A DNA stretch of 33,541 bases from an uncultured Bacteroidales bacterium (GCA_946055515.1 CAMGGA010000006.1:1-33541); one strand, 5' to 3'; numbered from the stretch's first letter, positions 21,743 to 30,883 are shown. Program-made: numbers and translations. Notes: generated by a model from the letters alone, not told the origin.

Positions 21743-23107
21743 TCAGACCTTGTCGCTTTCCTGCCAGTGCTCCCACTCGTTGAAGTCGTGGGCGTTCTGT
21801 TCTTGTTTGTCACACTTCACGAAGGGAATTAGGAAGTGGAAGAGCCATCCTTTGGTCTTCTTCCACCGTCCCCACTCCTTCCACAGCTCTGGGGTGAGCT
21901 GGAAGCAGCGCGTGTCCCGGTCCGTGAAGAAAATCTGTTTCAGTTCCTCTGTGGTGTTCGGGTCAGCCACGAGCAGGTTACACTCATAGTCAAACGAGAG
22001 GCTGCGGCTGTTGAGGTTGGCCGAGCCGATGAACGAATAGCGTCCGTCCACCATCATGATTTTGCTGTGGTGGAAGCCCCCCTCGAAGAAGTAGACCTTC
22101 ACGCCGCGTTTCATCAGCTTGTGGGCATTATACTCCACGATGCGGGGCGTGATGGGGATGTCGCTTTTCGCCGAAACCATCACCTGCACGTCCACGCCGC
22201 GCTTGGCGGCACGCTTCAGTGCCCGCTTGATGTGGCGGCACAGGGTGAAATAAGGATTGATGATGAGTATTTCCTTCTCGGCGTGGTCAATGGCATGGAC
22301 GAAGGTGTCGTGGATGCTGCGGGCCGAGCCATGCGGGTCGCGATTGACCACGCCCACCACCTTGTGTCCCGCCGTTTCCGTCGTGTCCGGCTTCAGCATG
22401 CCGAAGTCCAGGCGTGCATCGCGTTCGCCGGGGAAATACTCCGGCCCGTGTACCTCCTGTCCCGTCACCTTGTTCCAGAAGTTGAGGAACACCTTTTGCA
22501 GTTCGCCCACCGCGTCACCTTCCACGCGGGCATGCAGGTCTCTCCATTCCCCGAACTCGGGTTTGCCCGTGATGTAGTAGTCTGCCACGTTCATGCCCCC
22601 CGTGTAAGCCACGATACCGTCAATCACCACAATCTTGCGGTGGTCGCGGTGGAGCACATGGTTCACCCAGGGAAAGCGGATGGGGTCAAATTCGTAGATC
22701 TCGATGCCGTGTCTGCGCAGGCTGTCGAGGTGGTTGGCGCGGAGCGGCCGGTTGTTCGAACTGTTGCCGAAACCGTCGAAGAGAGCCCTCACCTTCACGC
22801 CTTCAGCAGCCTTTTGGGCCAGGAGGGTGAAGAGTTGGGCAGAGATGGAGTCGTTTCGGAAGTTGAAATATTCTAAGTGTATGCTTTCCTTTGCAGCGCG
22901 AATGGCAGGGAAGAGGTCGTCGAATTTCTCCTTCCCCGTCTTGAAGAGCACCACGCGGTTGTTGTCCGTGAACTTCACGTCGAACTCTTCTTGCAAAAAC
23001 CGGACAATGTCCGAATCGCTCGCCGCTGCGGCCTTGCAGCCCGAGGCCAGCGCAGGCAGATAGAATAAGTAACTCAATAGCAGGAATAGTAAAGTATGTC
23101 TAATCAT
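21743..23107 (-). CDS. Exported phospholipase-D / cardiolipin-synthase-like protein
   Basis: The 454-residue product carries two HKD motifs: His156-x-Lys158 with Asp163 (HRKIVVIDG), and His347-x-Lys349 with Asp354 (HSKIMMVDG), each followed by GGMN or GSANLN. This is the layout of cardiolipin synthases, which join two phosphatidylglycerols. Unusually, the N terminus is a signal peptide rather than the two membrane helices of standard ClsA. The sequence LASGC with Cys24 could be a weak lipobox or a cleavage site. The enzyme is therefore probably periplasmic or envelope-anchored, and a phospholipase D role is an alternative. It lies 181 bp after kdsD on the same strand, the gap holding no gene. 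Confidence 0.85.
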   Translation of the reverse strand: MIRHTLLFLLLSYLFYLPALASGCKAAAASDSDIVRFLQEEFDVKFTDNNRVVLFKTGKEKFDDLFPAIRAAKESIHLEYFNFRNDSISAQLFTLLAQKAAEGVKVRALFDGFGNSSNNRPLRANHLDSLRRHGIEIYEFDPIRFPWVNHVLHRDHRKIVVIDGIVAYTGGMNVADYYITGKPEFGEWRDLHARVEGDAVGELQKVFLNFWNKVTGQEVHGPEYFPGERDARLDFGMLKPDTTETAGHKVVGVVNRDPHGSARSIHDTFVHAIDHAEKEILIINPYFTLCRHIKRALKRAAKRGVDVQVMVSAKSDIPITPRIVEYNAHKLMKRGVKVYFFEGGFHHSKIMMVDGRYSFIGSANLNSRSLSFDYECNLLVADPNTTEELKQIFFTDRDTRCFQLTPELWKEWGRWKKTKGWLFHFLIPFVKCDKQEQNAHDFNEWEHWQESDKV

Positions 23108-23288
23108 TACGTCTTCTTTGGGCGGGGCGTGTGAGCCCCACCATCAAGAACAAGCATCTGTCCTCCGGGGCATGGTGCCGGGAGCACTCGCTTCTCGCGG
23201 CCTTCGCTTGGAGCAGTCCTATTGCCCGCTGGTGAGCCGTGCCCGGGTGTGGGGTCAGTGTCATGCTTTCCGTGAAGCGCAGCGCGGC

Positions 23289-24239
23289 TTAGAGCATGGT
23301 GCGGAACGAGTCTACCACGCCAAGGAGGTGCTTCTCCTCGTCCACCACCAGCACAGAGTGAATCTTGTATTGTTGCAGGATGTGTTCAATCTCCGTAATC
23401 TTCGTGTCGGGCGAAACCATCTTCGGCGTGCGCGTCATGATGTCCGCCACGCAAAGTTGGAAAAACTTGTCCTGCGAATTTTCCATGGCGCGGCGGATAT
23501 CGCCGTCCGTGATGAGGCCTACCACCTGGTCGTTTTCCATCGCCACGCAGAGGCCCAGGCGTCCGCCTGTGATGTGGATGACCGCCTCGCCCAGTTTCGT
23601 TTCCGGGGCAAGGGTAGGGAGGTCCTCCGCCCGCATCACGTCGCGTGCCTTCGTCAGCAGTCTGCGGCCCAGCGTGCCGCCGGGGTGGAACTGCGCAAAG
23701 TCCGCCGCCTCGAAGTGTCGTGCTTCCATCAGCGCGCAGGCCAGCGCATCGCCCAGCGCCAGGGCCGCTGTGGTCGAGGACGTCGGTGCCAGGCCGAGCG
23801 GGCAGGCTTCGTGGCGCACAGCCGCGTTGAGGTGAGCCGTGGCGTTTTGGGCCAGCAGCGAGTGAGGATTCCCCGTCATGGCAATCACAGGCACATGGTG
23901 CGCCGTGAGGTAAGGCAGGAAGCGCAGCAGTTCGTCCGTCTGTCCCGAGTTCGAGATAGCCAGCACCACGTCCTTGGGCTGGATGACGCCCAAGTCGCCG
24001 TGGAACACGTCGAGCGGGTTGATGAAGAAACTGGGCGTGCCCGTGGACGAGAGCGTAGCAGCGATTTTGGCGCCTATGTGTCCGCTCTTGCCCACACCGG
24101 TCACGATGAGTTTGCCCTCGCAGGCCAATATAGTAGATACAGCTTTGTCGAAGTCACTGTCTAAGTGTGGAATCATCTCCAGCAGCGCCTCCGCTTCGTC
24201 CTGGAGGCATTTGATGGCTGTTTCAATCCATTTGCTCAT
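23289..24239 (-). CDS. kdsD: Arabinose-5-phosphate isomerase (Kdo pathway)
   Basis: KdsD converts ribulose 5-phosphate to arabinose 5-phosphate, the first step towards Kdo. The 316-residue product has an N-terminal SIS domain (about 40-175; TGVGKSGHIGAKIA, FFINPLDVFHGDLG with the conserved His80, AISNSGQTDEL) and two CBS domains (about 203-260 and 265-316), the standard architecture. Its substrate comes from the pentose-phosphate enzymes encoded nearby. It starts 33 bp downstream of kdsA, so the two form an operon. Confidence 0.95.
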   Translation of the reverse strand: MSKWIETAIKCLQDEAEALLEMIPHLDSDFDKAVSTILACEGKLIVTGVGKSGHIGAKIAATLSSTGTPSFFINPLDVFHGDLGVIQPKDVVLAISNSGQTDELLRFLPYLTAHHVPVIAMTGNPHSLLAQNATAHLNAAVRHEACPLGLAPTSSTTAALALGDALACALMEARHFEAADFAQFHPGGTLGRRLLTKARDVMRAEDLPTLAPETKLGEAVIHITGGRLGLCVAMENDQVVGLITDGDIRRAMENSQDKFFQLCVADIMTRTPKMVSPDTKITEIEHILQQYKIHSVLVVDEEKHLLGVVDSFRTML

Positions 24240-24272
24240 GGTGTAGAAAAGCTAATACAGTTAGGGTTCGTG

Positions 24273-25025
24273 TTACATCAGGCTCTTGACCAGTGCTTCC
24301 AGGTCGCTCAGGTACAGCATGTTCGGCCCGTCGCTCAGCGCCTTCGTCGGGTTCGGGTGCGTTTCCACGAAGTAGCCGTCAGCACCGAAAGCCTTGGCCG
24401 CCAAGGCCATTTGCGGCACAAACTGGCGGTCGCCTCCCGTAGAGCCCCCCGCTCCGCCCGGGCGTTGCACGGAGTGCGTGCAGTCCATCACGATGCGGTC
24501 CGCGTAGGGTTTCATCAGCGGCAGGTTGCGGAAGTCCACGACCAGGTTATTGTAGCCAAACATATTGCCGCGCTCCGTGAGCCAAACCTCTTTTGCCCCA
24601 GCTTCGCGGCACTTCTCGGCAGGGAAGCGCATATCCTCACCCGAGAGGAACTGCGCCTTCTTGATGTTCACTGTGCGTCCCGTCCGTGCGGCAGCCACGA
24701 GCAGGTCCGTCTGTCGGCAGAGGAAGGCCGGGATTTGGAGCACGTCCACCACCTGCCCGGCTGCTTCCGCCTGATAGCTCTCGTGGATGTCAGTCAGCAG
24801 CGGCAGTCCGAATTTGCTTTTCACGTCGGCCAGCATCTGCAAGCCCTTTTCCAGGCCCGGGCCGCGGAAGGAATGTATGGAGGTGCGGTTAGCCTTGTCA
24901 AACGAGGCTTTGAAATAGACTTCTGCGCCCGTAACTTCTTGGATACGGCACAGTTCGGTAGCCACGATGTCGAGCAGTTCGGCCGACTCGATGACACAAG
25001 GACCGGCAATAAAGAGAGGTTTCAT
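24273..25025 (-). CDS. kdsA: 3-deoxy-8-phosphooctulonate synthase (Kdo-8-phosphate synthase)
   Basis: KdsA condenses arabinose 5-phosphate with phosphoenolpyruvate to Kdo 8-phosphate. The 250-residue product is typical in length. The N terminus IAGPCVIES carries Cys10, where metal-independent enzymes such as that of E. coli have Asn, so this is the metal-dependent class. Other motifs: FKASFDKANRTS, TDIHES, CRQTDLL, LTERGNMFGYNN, DCTHSVQRPGG and THPNPTKALSDGPNML. The probable -7 promoter element is at 25047-25054. kdsD follows 33 bp downstream. Confidence 0.97.
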   Translation of the reverse strand: MKPLFIAGPCVIESAELLDIVATELCRIQEVTGAEVYFKASFDKANRTSIHSFRGPGLEKGLQMLADVKSKFGLPLLTDIHESYQAEAAGQVVDVLQIPAFLCRQTDLLVAAARTGRTVNIKKAQFLSGEDMRFPAEKCREAGAKEVWLTERGNMFGYNNLVVDFRNLPLMKPYADRIVMDCTHSVQRPGGAGGSTGGDRQFVPQMALAAKAFGADGYFVETHPNPTKALSDGPNMLYLSDLEALVKSLM

Positions 25026-25046
25026 AGATTAGGAGTGTTTGTGCCG

Positions 25047-25054
25047 CAAAAGTA
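25047..25054 (-). promoter_or_regulatory. Probable -7 promoter element of kdsA
   Basis: TACTTTTG on the minus strand matches TAnnTTTG, 21 bp upstream of the kdsA start. The -33 box is weak. Confidence 0.5.
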
Positions 25055-25095
25055 ATTATAATCGGTGAAATGTGCTCTTTTTCCAACGAATAAAG

Positions 25096-25154
25096 TCCGC
25101 AAGCCTTCAGAAACCACCACGCTTTGCAGCGGTGCGTTCCCGAAGGCTTGCGGA
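25096..25154 (-). terminator. Long hairpin terminator of the SGNH hydrolase gene
   Basis: TCCGCAAGCCTTC (25096-25108) pairs perfectly with GAAGGCTTGCGGA (25142-25154). An inner stem (CGCT/AGCG) makes it branched. On the minus strand CTTTATT follows. Confidence 0.75.
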
Positions 25155-25214
25155 AAACAAGTGCGGAGAGTGGGCCACAGATCCCCCTTCCGGCCGCTCT
25201 GTTTGGAGAAAGGA

Positions 25215-26810
25215 CTACTTCACTTTCGCCGTGCATCGCGTGAGCGCCTCCACCATGCGGTCTACCTCCGCTTCCGTGAGCGAAGGCCGGGCGAGCAGTT
25301 CGTAGGCCGCCTCCGCCTGTGCCTCGAAGGCGGCAAGGTCAGCCGGCGTGAAGCTCGCAGCCGGAGCAAGCTCAAAGGCCACGTGTCCCGCCGTGATGGC
25401 TTCGCCCACGCGGTTGCGCAGCGTAGCCTGGCGGCAGCGTTCGGCACACACCTCGCTGCTTGCCACGGCGAAAGCCTCATCGGGGAAGTCTCCCTGCAAG
25501 GCCGTTGCCAACCGTTGCGCAATCAGGTTGTAGCCCAAGCCATAGAGGTAATTCGGATGGCGCACGTATTCCGCGTCCGCCACCCCCTCGTGTTCCATCC
25601 CCGTGTAGCCATCCACGTAGCGCAACCGTTCCCGTTGTGCCTGGGCCAGCGAGTCGAGGAAAGCATTCAGCGGGCGGATGCGTTCCGCGTTCTTTTCTGC
25701 AGATGCCGTGGGGTGGATGCCCACCAAGTAGACCTTGGCCGTGGGGGCTGCCGTTGCGAGTTTCTCGACGAGGGCGGCATAGTTGGCTTTGACTTGTTGC
25801 AGGGGCGCCTTGCCGTGTACCTCCACCGTGCCCGCGTAGAGCACCACCGCCTTCGGGCAGGCTTTCTTCACCCCCGTAGCGGCAAACGTGGCCTCCACTT
25901 CGCGGTCCACGCCCTCGAGCGAGATGGCACCGTAGCCCCAGCCCGAACCGCGGTTCTTCACGTGCGGCGTGCCGAAGATTTCGTTCCATTCCCCCGCCTT
26001 CACCTCCGCGTCGCCGAAGATGAGGATGTCGTCCGCCTCGATGGGCAGCAGGCTGAAGTAAGTGGCTCGCATCCCGTTGGAATACTGCAACCCGCCGTTT
26101 TGTTGCAGGCTGTCGGCCCCGGCTGGGTAGACCGGGCGCACTCCGTAGGGTTCCCCTTCGGCCAGGTAGCTGCAAATCTTTTCCGCCCACACGCGGTAGG
26201 CCGCCGCCGTGAGGTGGAGGCGGTCGAAGCTCCACGTGCCCCCGTCGGCCACGTGGATCAGCGCGTCGTAGAGGTCAATATACTGGAGCCAAGGCTCGTT
26301 CACCTCCTCCACGTAGCCCTTCACGAGCGCATTCGTGCGGAGCCAGCGTTCGGCGGGCCGGTTGTGGGTCTGGTTGTTGAGGATGCTGTAGAGATACACC
26401 TTCGTGTCGGGGCAACGGCGGTGGATGCGGCGCACCATGCTCTTCACGTGCGCCGCCACCTGTTCGGGCTGGAAATCCAGTCCGCCGCTTGTGGCGATGT
26501 CGTTCGTGCCGATCATCAGGAAGAGCTTCTTCGGGGCATATACGAGGTAACTTTCGAGGTTCGCACTCTGCTCCGTCGAGTACGTGCCCGAGTTGCCGCG
26601 GTTCACGATGGGGAGCGGCCGTCCGTCTGTGGTGGTGAAGGCTTCCACCCAAGTGTGCATGTCCGTGATGCTGTTGCCCACGAACACGATGCTGCCCTCC
26701 TCGGGCGGCAGGGATTTGAAGATGTCGTAGCGGTGGGAGCGGAAGGGTTCGTCGGCCCAGGCGGCAAAGGCCCAGAGCGTGGCGAAGAAGAGGAGCAGTG
26801 CGTGTTTCAT
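25215..26810 (-). CDS. Exported two-domain SGNH/GDSL hydrolase, second domain degenerate
   Basis: The 531-residue product starts with a signal peptide (to about residue 19). Domain 1 (about 25-220) has all SGNH blocks: GNS with Ser47, NRGNSGTY, GTND (101-104) and the D-x-x-H pair in DRLHLT (196-199). Domain 2 (about 245-440) keeps the fold pattern but not the catalytic residues: GDA at 266-268 where the nucleophile serine is expected, NRGSGWGY, GTVE (327-330) for GTND, and HPN near 418. A helical region covers 450-531. Such exported esterases often deacetylate carbohydrates (sialate-O-acetylesterase or acetylxylan-esterase-like). The large outer-membrane barrel gene upstream ends 81 bp before it; a weak -7-like box (TACCTTCG, 26853-26860) lies in between. 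Confidence 0.85.
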   Translation of the reverse strand: MKHALLLFFATLWAFAAWADEPFRSHRYDIFKSLPPEEGSIVFVGNSITDMHTWVEAFTTTDGRPLPIVNRGNSGTYSTEQSANLESYLVYAPKKLFLMIGTNDIATSGGLDFQPEQVAAHVKSMVRRIHRRCPDTKVYLYSILNNQTHNRPAERWLRTNALVKGYVEEVNEPWLQYIDLYDALIHVADGGTWSFDRLHLTAAAYRVWAEKICSYLAEGEPYGVRPVYPAGADSLQQNGGLQYSNGMRATYFSLLPIEADDILIFGDAEVKAGEWNEIFGTPHVKNRGSGWGYGAISLEGVDREVEATFAATGVKKACPKAVVLYAGTVEVHGKAPLQQVKANYAALVEKLATAAPTAKVYLVGIHPTASAEKNAERIRPLNAFLDSLAQAQRERLRYVDGYTGMEHEGVADAEYVRHPNYLYGLGYNLIAQRLATALQGDFPDEAFAVASSEVCAERCRQATLRNRVGEAITAGHVAFELAPAASFTPADLAAFEAQAEAAYELLARPSLTEAEVDRMVEALTRCTAKVK

Positions 26811-26891
26811 GATGTATTTCTTGATTGGAGACTTTGTTGCGGTGTTGCCCTGCGAAGGTACGAATATATTTTAAACCGTCTCCTTCCCCCG

Positions 26892-29819
26892 TCATTTTTG
26901 TGGCGATTTGCTGAACCTGTACACAGCGTGCAGCATGGCGTAGCGCGGGATGGATATGTGCCACGTCTCCGTGCGGCCTTGCGCGTTTACGGTCTGTCGG
27001 ATGTTCGAGATGTTGCCCAGCAAGTCAAAGCCGTCCAGCATCACGGTCAGCCTGCCTTTCAGGAACTTCTTGGCCACACGCATGTTCCACACCAGGTCGT
27101 CCGTGTTGAACGACTTGTCGGCGTAGCCCCTGCGGCCATACAGGGTGGCGTCCGTAGAAATCTGCCAGCCCATGGGCAGGTCTGCCGTGCAACTGATACC
27201 GTATTGGAACGCAGCGGCATCCGTGGACACGAAGCCGCCCCTGGGCGAAGTCTGGCGGGTGTATGTCACCGAAGCCTTTCCGCCCAAACGGAAAACCCCT
27301 ATAGCGTAATTCAAGCGCACGCCCTGCGTCAGAAAAGTAGTATTTACGGTGCTCTTCTGCGGCACTTGCTCCGAGGAATCGCTGCTGAGGTCGGTGCTGT
27401 GTCGGACAGTCGCCTCGGAGTTCAATTCCAGTTTCAGCCGCTTAAGCTTGTCCAGCGGCGTGGAGAAGATGACCTTGCCAAAGAGCACATTGTTGCCGTC
27501 CACGTTTTCCGGACGGTACGTGTAGATACCCGTCAGCCTGTCGTAGGTGTAGCCCATGGCTACGTCGTTGTGCGTCAGCTGGTATGAAACGTTGGAGGAC
27601 ACCATGCGCTGCGTCTCCGGGCTGTTCCACACATAGTTCAGCGCCCAGCGGTGGCTGCTCGTCACGTGCAGGCCGTTGTTTCCCGTGTACACTTCCAGCG
27701 GGTTGTCGTTTGTGCGCACATCCACGAAGTAGTCGATGGATGCCGGAGCCATGGAGAACGCGTAACTTGCTTTCAGTTCGTGGCTGGACCGCACCCGGCC
27801 GCTCTCCTCCCGGTTTATCCATTTCTTGCCCACCGACAGCGAAGGGCGGAACAGCACATAATGCTTCGTGACCGTCGTGTCTGCCAGAGTCGGGCGGTTG
27901 TAGTCCAGCCGGTTGCGGTCCATGCTGAGCGGGAGGTTGAAGTGGAAAGACCAAGTGTTGTTCCTGTACTCATCCTTGGAGAGGTCCAGGGCAATGACGT
28001 GGTAATCGTTCCGCGCTGTGGCATACTTGCTGTGCTCTGGGTCGTAGGTCTGTTTTTGCCAGTCTGCGACGGAGGGCAAAACCCCAAGTTCAGGCCAGTC
28101 GCGGTCATTGTCCGTCAGATAGTCCAGGCGGTACAGCCCATAGCGTTGGCGGTTGTGGTCCGTGGTGTATTCATACGAAGGACAGAGGAGCCAGTTGTGT
28201 CCGATGCCCCAATAATAATAGGCAGCCTTGGCGGTAAGGGAATGGCCCCGGTAGTCCTCCCTGCCATACTCGTTTCTCCTGTCCGCCGGAGCGTCGCCTT
28301 GCGGATAGTCGTAGAGCTTGTGGGCGAAGTTGTCGTGTCGGGTGTCGATGTAGTTGCCGCGTGTTTCCAGCAGCAAGTTGTCGTTCGTGTGCGGCACCTT
28401 GATGGCAGCCTGCGCCGTCATGCCTGTAGACAGGTAGTAGCCGTCTCTCTTCGAGTCGTCAGAGACACGGTTGATGATGCCGGCCAGAATGTCGGGCGAC
28501 ACGTTCGGTGTAAAAAGCATATCCAGCGTTTCGTCCCGCAAGCAGTCCCTGTCCGACTGTGCCGAGCGGTTGAGGCTGTTGCTGCTGTTGGAAGAATAGT
28601 GGAGGCTCGGGCTCAGTTTCACGTTTCCCCACTTGCTGTGGAAGGTCCAGTGGTGGCTGGTGTTGAAGTAGAGGTCGTGGTCTTTGCTTGCATGGCGCAG
28701 GCGTCCGTACGTGTCGCCGCCTTGCAGGAAAGTCTCTTTGGCTGTCAGTTCCCTGGTCCGTGTGTCCGTGTGGCTCACGGTGGCCTCCCCTTCCAGTTGG
28801 AACCGGTGCAGGCGGTCATTGACCAGGTAGTCCAAGCCCCCGTTCTGCAGTGTACGCATGCCGTCCTCGATGGCGGGCATCCACTCGCTGCCCTGTCCCG
28901 GCCGTTGGCGGTCGTTGAGATTGTTGGCATTAGCAAAGGCAGAGAGGCGGGAATGGGTGGTATACCTGAGCGCGAAGAGGCGTGCCAGGTAGCGACTGTC
29001 GGTGCCGCCTCCTCCCTCCAAGTTGCCCATCCAGCCAATCTGGTAGTTCTTCTTCAGCGCCACGTCCATCACCAGCATCTCGTCGCCGACGCTTCTGCCC
29101 ATCAGTTTGCCGATGCTCCCCAATTTGTCATAGACCTTGATGTCCTTCACCATGTAGGTAGGGAGGTTTTCGAGCATGATGGAACGGTCTTTCCGGAAAA
29201 AGTCCTCGCCGTTCAGCAGCAGGCTTTCCACCTGTTTTCCATTGACGAAGATGCGTCCGTCGTCCTTCAGCTCCGCCCCGGGCAGCTGGCTGATGAGCGC
29301 ATCCAGCATGGAGCCTTCCTCCAGTTGGAAAGCGTCGGCGTTGTAGACGACCGTATCTCCGCGAAGAAAAAACTTGACCTTTGTGGCCTTTACCACCGCT
29401 TCGTCCAGTCTCACTTCGCGCGGGGCACGTTTCAAGATGATCGGGTCGTGCAGGATGGCCTTCTCGCTCCTGCGCAGTCGGTCAATCCTGTAAGGCAGGG
29501 TCCGCGTCTCGTAGCCGTCCTTGCTCACGCGAAGCAGGTATTCGCCCGCCTCGGGCAGCGGGGCCACAAAGACGGAGCGCATATTGGCCACCTCCGCATT
29601 GGGGATGACGGTCCACTCGAAGACCAGGGTGCTGTCCTTCGTCAGCAACTGCGTCTTCACGTCCACCAGCGGCTGGCGCGTCACGTAGTCCTGCACTTGG
29701 CCATAGAGGATGTGGTATTCATTCTTCATGAAGTCGTCCATCGTAAGCAAAGGCTTCTCTTGGGCACGGACGTGCATGGACAGAAGGAGGAATAAGAAAG
29801 CGAAAAAGGATTGTCTCAT
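26892..29819 (-). CDS. Large TonB-receptor-like outer-membrane beta-barrel protein
   Basis: The 975-residue product has a signal peptide (ending VRAQ), an N-terminal carboxypeptidase-like regulatory domain (about 40-130; ILYGQVQDYVTRQPLVDVKTQL, EYLLRVSKDGYET), a plug-like region with DALISQLPGAELKDDGRIFVNGKQVESLLLNGEDFF, and a long barrel of the OMP_b-brl_3 type. The plug motif is characteristic of Bacteroidetes TonB-receptor-like proteins without a SusD partner. I start at ATG 29819 (MRQSFFAFLF); the upstream frame only adds a charged leader. A TAnnTTTG -7 box (29937-29944) lies about 118 bp upstream, with no clear -33. The following SGNH hydrolase may share its transcript. Ligand unknown. 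Confidence 0.85.
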   Translation of the reverse strand: MRQSFFAFLFLLLSMHVRAQEKPLLTMDDFMKNEYHILYGQVQDYVTRQPLVDVKTQLLTKDSTLVFEWTVIPNAEVANMRSVFVAPLPEAGEYLLRVSKDGYETRTLPYRIDRLRRSEKAILHDPIILKRAPREVRLDEAVVKATKVKFFLRGDTVVYNADAFQLEEGSMLDALISQLPGAELKDDGRIFVNGKQVESLLLNGEDFFRKDRSIMLENLPTYMVKDIKVYDKLGSIGKLMGRSVGDEMLVMDVALKKNYQIGWMGNLEGGGGTDSRYLARLFALRYTTHSRLSAFANANNLNDRQRPGQGSEWMPAIEDGMRTLQNGGLDYLVNDRLHRFQLEGEATVSHTDTRTRELTAKETFLQGGDTYGRLRHASKDHDLYFNTSHHWTFHSKWGNVKLSPSLHYSSNSSNSLNRSAQSDRDCLRDETLDMLFTPNVSPDILAGIINRVSDDSKRDGYYLSTGMTAQAAIKVPHTNDNLLLETRGNYIDTRHDNFAHKLYDYPQGDAPADRRNEYGREDYRGHSLTAKAAYYYWGIGHNWLLCPSYEYTTDHNRQRYGLYRLDYLTDNDRDWPELGVLPSVADWQKQTYDPEHSKYATARNDYHVIALDLSKDEYRNNTWSFHFNLPLSMDRNRLDYNRPTLADTTVTKHYVLFRPSLSVGKKWINREESGRVRSSHELKASYAFSMAPASIDYFVDVRTNDNPLEVYTGNNGLHVTSSHRWALNYVWNSPETQRMVSSNVSYQLTHNDVAMGYTYDRLTGIYTYRPENVDGNNVLFGKVIFSTPLDKLKRLKLELNSEATVRHSTDLSSDSSEQVPQKSTVNTTFLTQGVRLNYAIGVFRLGGKASVTYTRQTSPRGGFVSTDAAAFQYGISCTADLPMGWQISTDATLYGRRGYADKSFNTDDLVWNMRVAKKFLKGRLTVMLDGFDLLGNISNIRQTVNAQGRTETWHISIPRYAMLHAVYRFSKSPQK

Positions 29820-29936
29820 GGTTGATTTTCGGTTGATTTTCAATAGGCTCAGTCTGTTCTGGCAGCCGCAACCTTACCAAATGTTTCCGTGTCTTCAGGC
29901 CCCAATAGGGCCGCCCGGCACCTTGCGGAAAGGGCA

Positions 29937-29944
29937 CAAAAATA
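29937..29944 (-). promoter_or_regulatory. Probable -7 element upstream of the large barrel gene
   Basis: TATTTTTG on the minus strand matches TAnnTTTG. No TTTG is seen at the right distance, so confidence is limited. Confidence 0.45.
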
Positions 29945-29954
29945 TAGGCCAAGT

Positions 29955-29992
29955 GCATGGCAGTCGGTTACTGCGATGGTCCATTGCCATGC
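29955..29992 (-). terminator. Hairpin after the ECF operon, possible terminator
   Basis: GCATGGCA (29955-29962) pairs perfectly with TGCCATGC (29985-29992). A T-run (TATTTTTG) follows only after 10 more bases, so termination is plausible but not certain. It lies 50 bp after the last operon gene. Confidence 0.5.
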
Positions 29993-30042
29993 AGTAAGGT
30001 TCGCAAAAAGTCCACTTGGCCGATGTCGTGCAGAGTCGGCTG

Positions 30043-30828
30043 TTAGAAGCCCAAGCTCACGCCCGTGCTGAGCGACGAGAAGTCAGGTCCCCAGTCGGGA
30101 TTGATGACCTGGCAGGGCGAATACTTCACGTAGAGGCCCACGCCGCGCCAGTTCAGTTGGGCGAGGAAGTCCACCGTCACGGGGCGCTGGTGAATCTTCT
30201 TGATGCTCTCCTGCACGCGGTTCGTCACCTTCGTGTCGAGGTTCGGGAAGTGCGTCGTCTCCTTGTAGTGCGTCTCCACCGAGGCATAGGTGTTGAAGTT
30301 CAGAATAGCGCCGAGCGAGAAGGCCCAGTCTTTGGAGAGGTCCACGGTGTAGCGCACCGGAAGGTAGAGGCTGAACACCTTGATGCGCGAGAACTCCGCC
30401 GTATGTGCGACCGCTTCGGGGTAGGGTTCAATGGTGAGATAGCCCATGCCGTCCTTGACGAAGCGGTTGTGTCCCGTCATGCGGTAGTTGCGCCAGTTGA
30501 AGCCGAACGAAACGCTCACGTTCTGGTTGCCCGAACGCGTGTACCAGCGGTAGGCCACGGGGGCGAAGCCGATTTCGGCCGACGACCAGAAGTCCACGTC
30601 CATCCCTGCGGGGGCACCGAGGGCAGTGACGAAGCCTACGTGGAAGTCGCCGAAGTCCCCTTCTTCGCGCGGGTGTTTCTTATGCTTGTGGTGGTGATGC
30701 TTGTGCTTGTTGGCGTCGGTGAGCTCCGTGGGGGTAGTATCCGGGGTGACAGACACGTCGGTGACGGTGTCGTTGGCCTGTGCCGAGAGGGCGAAGAGCA
30801 GGCAAAGGAAGAATGAAAGTCTTTTCAT
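30043..30828 (-). CDS. Outer-membrane beta-barrel protein with His/Lys-rich N-terminal segment
   Basis: The 261-residue product has a signal peptide (to about residue 18), a Thr/Asp-rich spacer, then a histidine- and lysine-rich stretch at residues 41-52 (KHKHHHHKHKKH). An outer-membrane barrel of about eight strands follows, with alternating hydrophobics and a final aromatic strand (LSTGVSLGF). The C-terminal part resembles that of the upstream gene (LYVKYSP / IYVQYNP; TGVSL / TVGISL), so the two are probably distant paralogues. The His-rich segment may bind metal or interact with lipid or peptidoglycan; this is inference. It is last in the operon that begins with the sigma factor, 55 bp after its paralogue. 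No named family recognised. Confidence 0.75.
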   Translation of the reverse strand: MKRLSFFLCLLFALSAQANDTVTDVSVTPDTTPTELTDANKHKHHHHKHKKHPREEGDFGDFHVGFVTALGAPAGMDVDFWSSAEIGFAPVAYRWYTRSGNQNVSVSFGFNWRNYRMTGHNRFVKDGMGYLTIEPYPEAVAHTAEFSRIKVFSLYLPVRYTVDLSKDWAFSLGAILNFNTYASVETHYKETTHFPNLDTKVTNRVQESIKKIHQRPVTVDFLAQLNWRGVGLYVKYSPCQVINPDWGPDFSSLSTGVSLGF

Positions 30829-30883
30829 GAGGAAAGGTCTTATGGCGCGGCGGGCGCGCCGGTGATTTGAATAAAGCGTGTTG

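Noticed and set aside
23108-23288. Possible small gene between the PLD-type gene and kdsD
   Set aside because: No credible frame; only a short GC-rich hairpin without a T-run near 23122-23141.
25065-27587. 840-codon frame antisense to the SGNH hydrolase and the end of the barrel gene
   Set aside because: It spans two real genes and their intergenic gap and has no family features.
27651-29795. 714-codon frame antisense to the large barrel gene
   Set aside because: Shadow of a real gene with signal peptide and plug domain on the minus strand.
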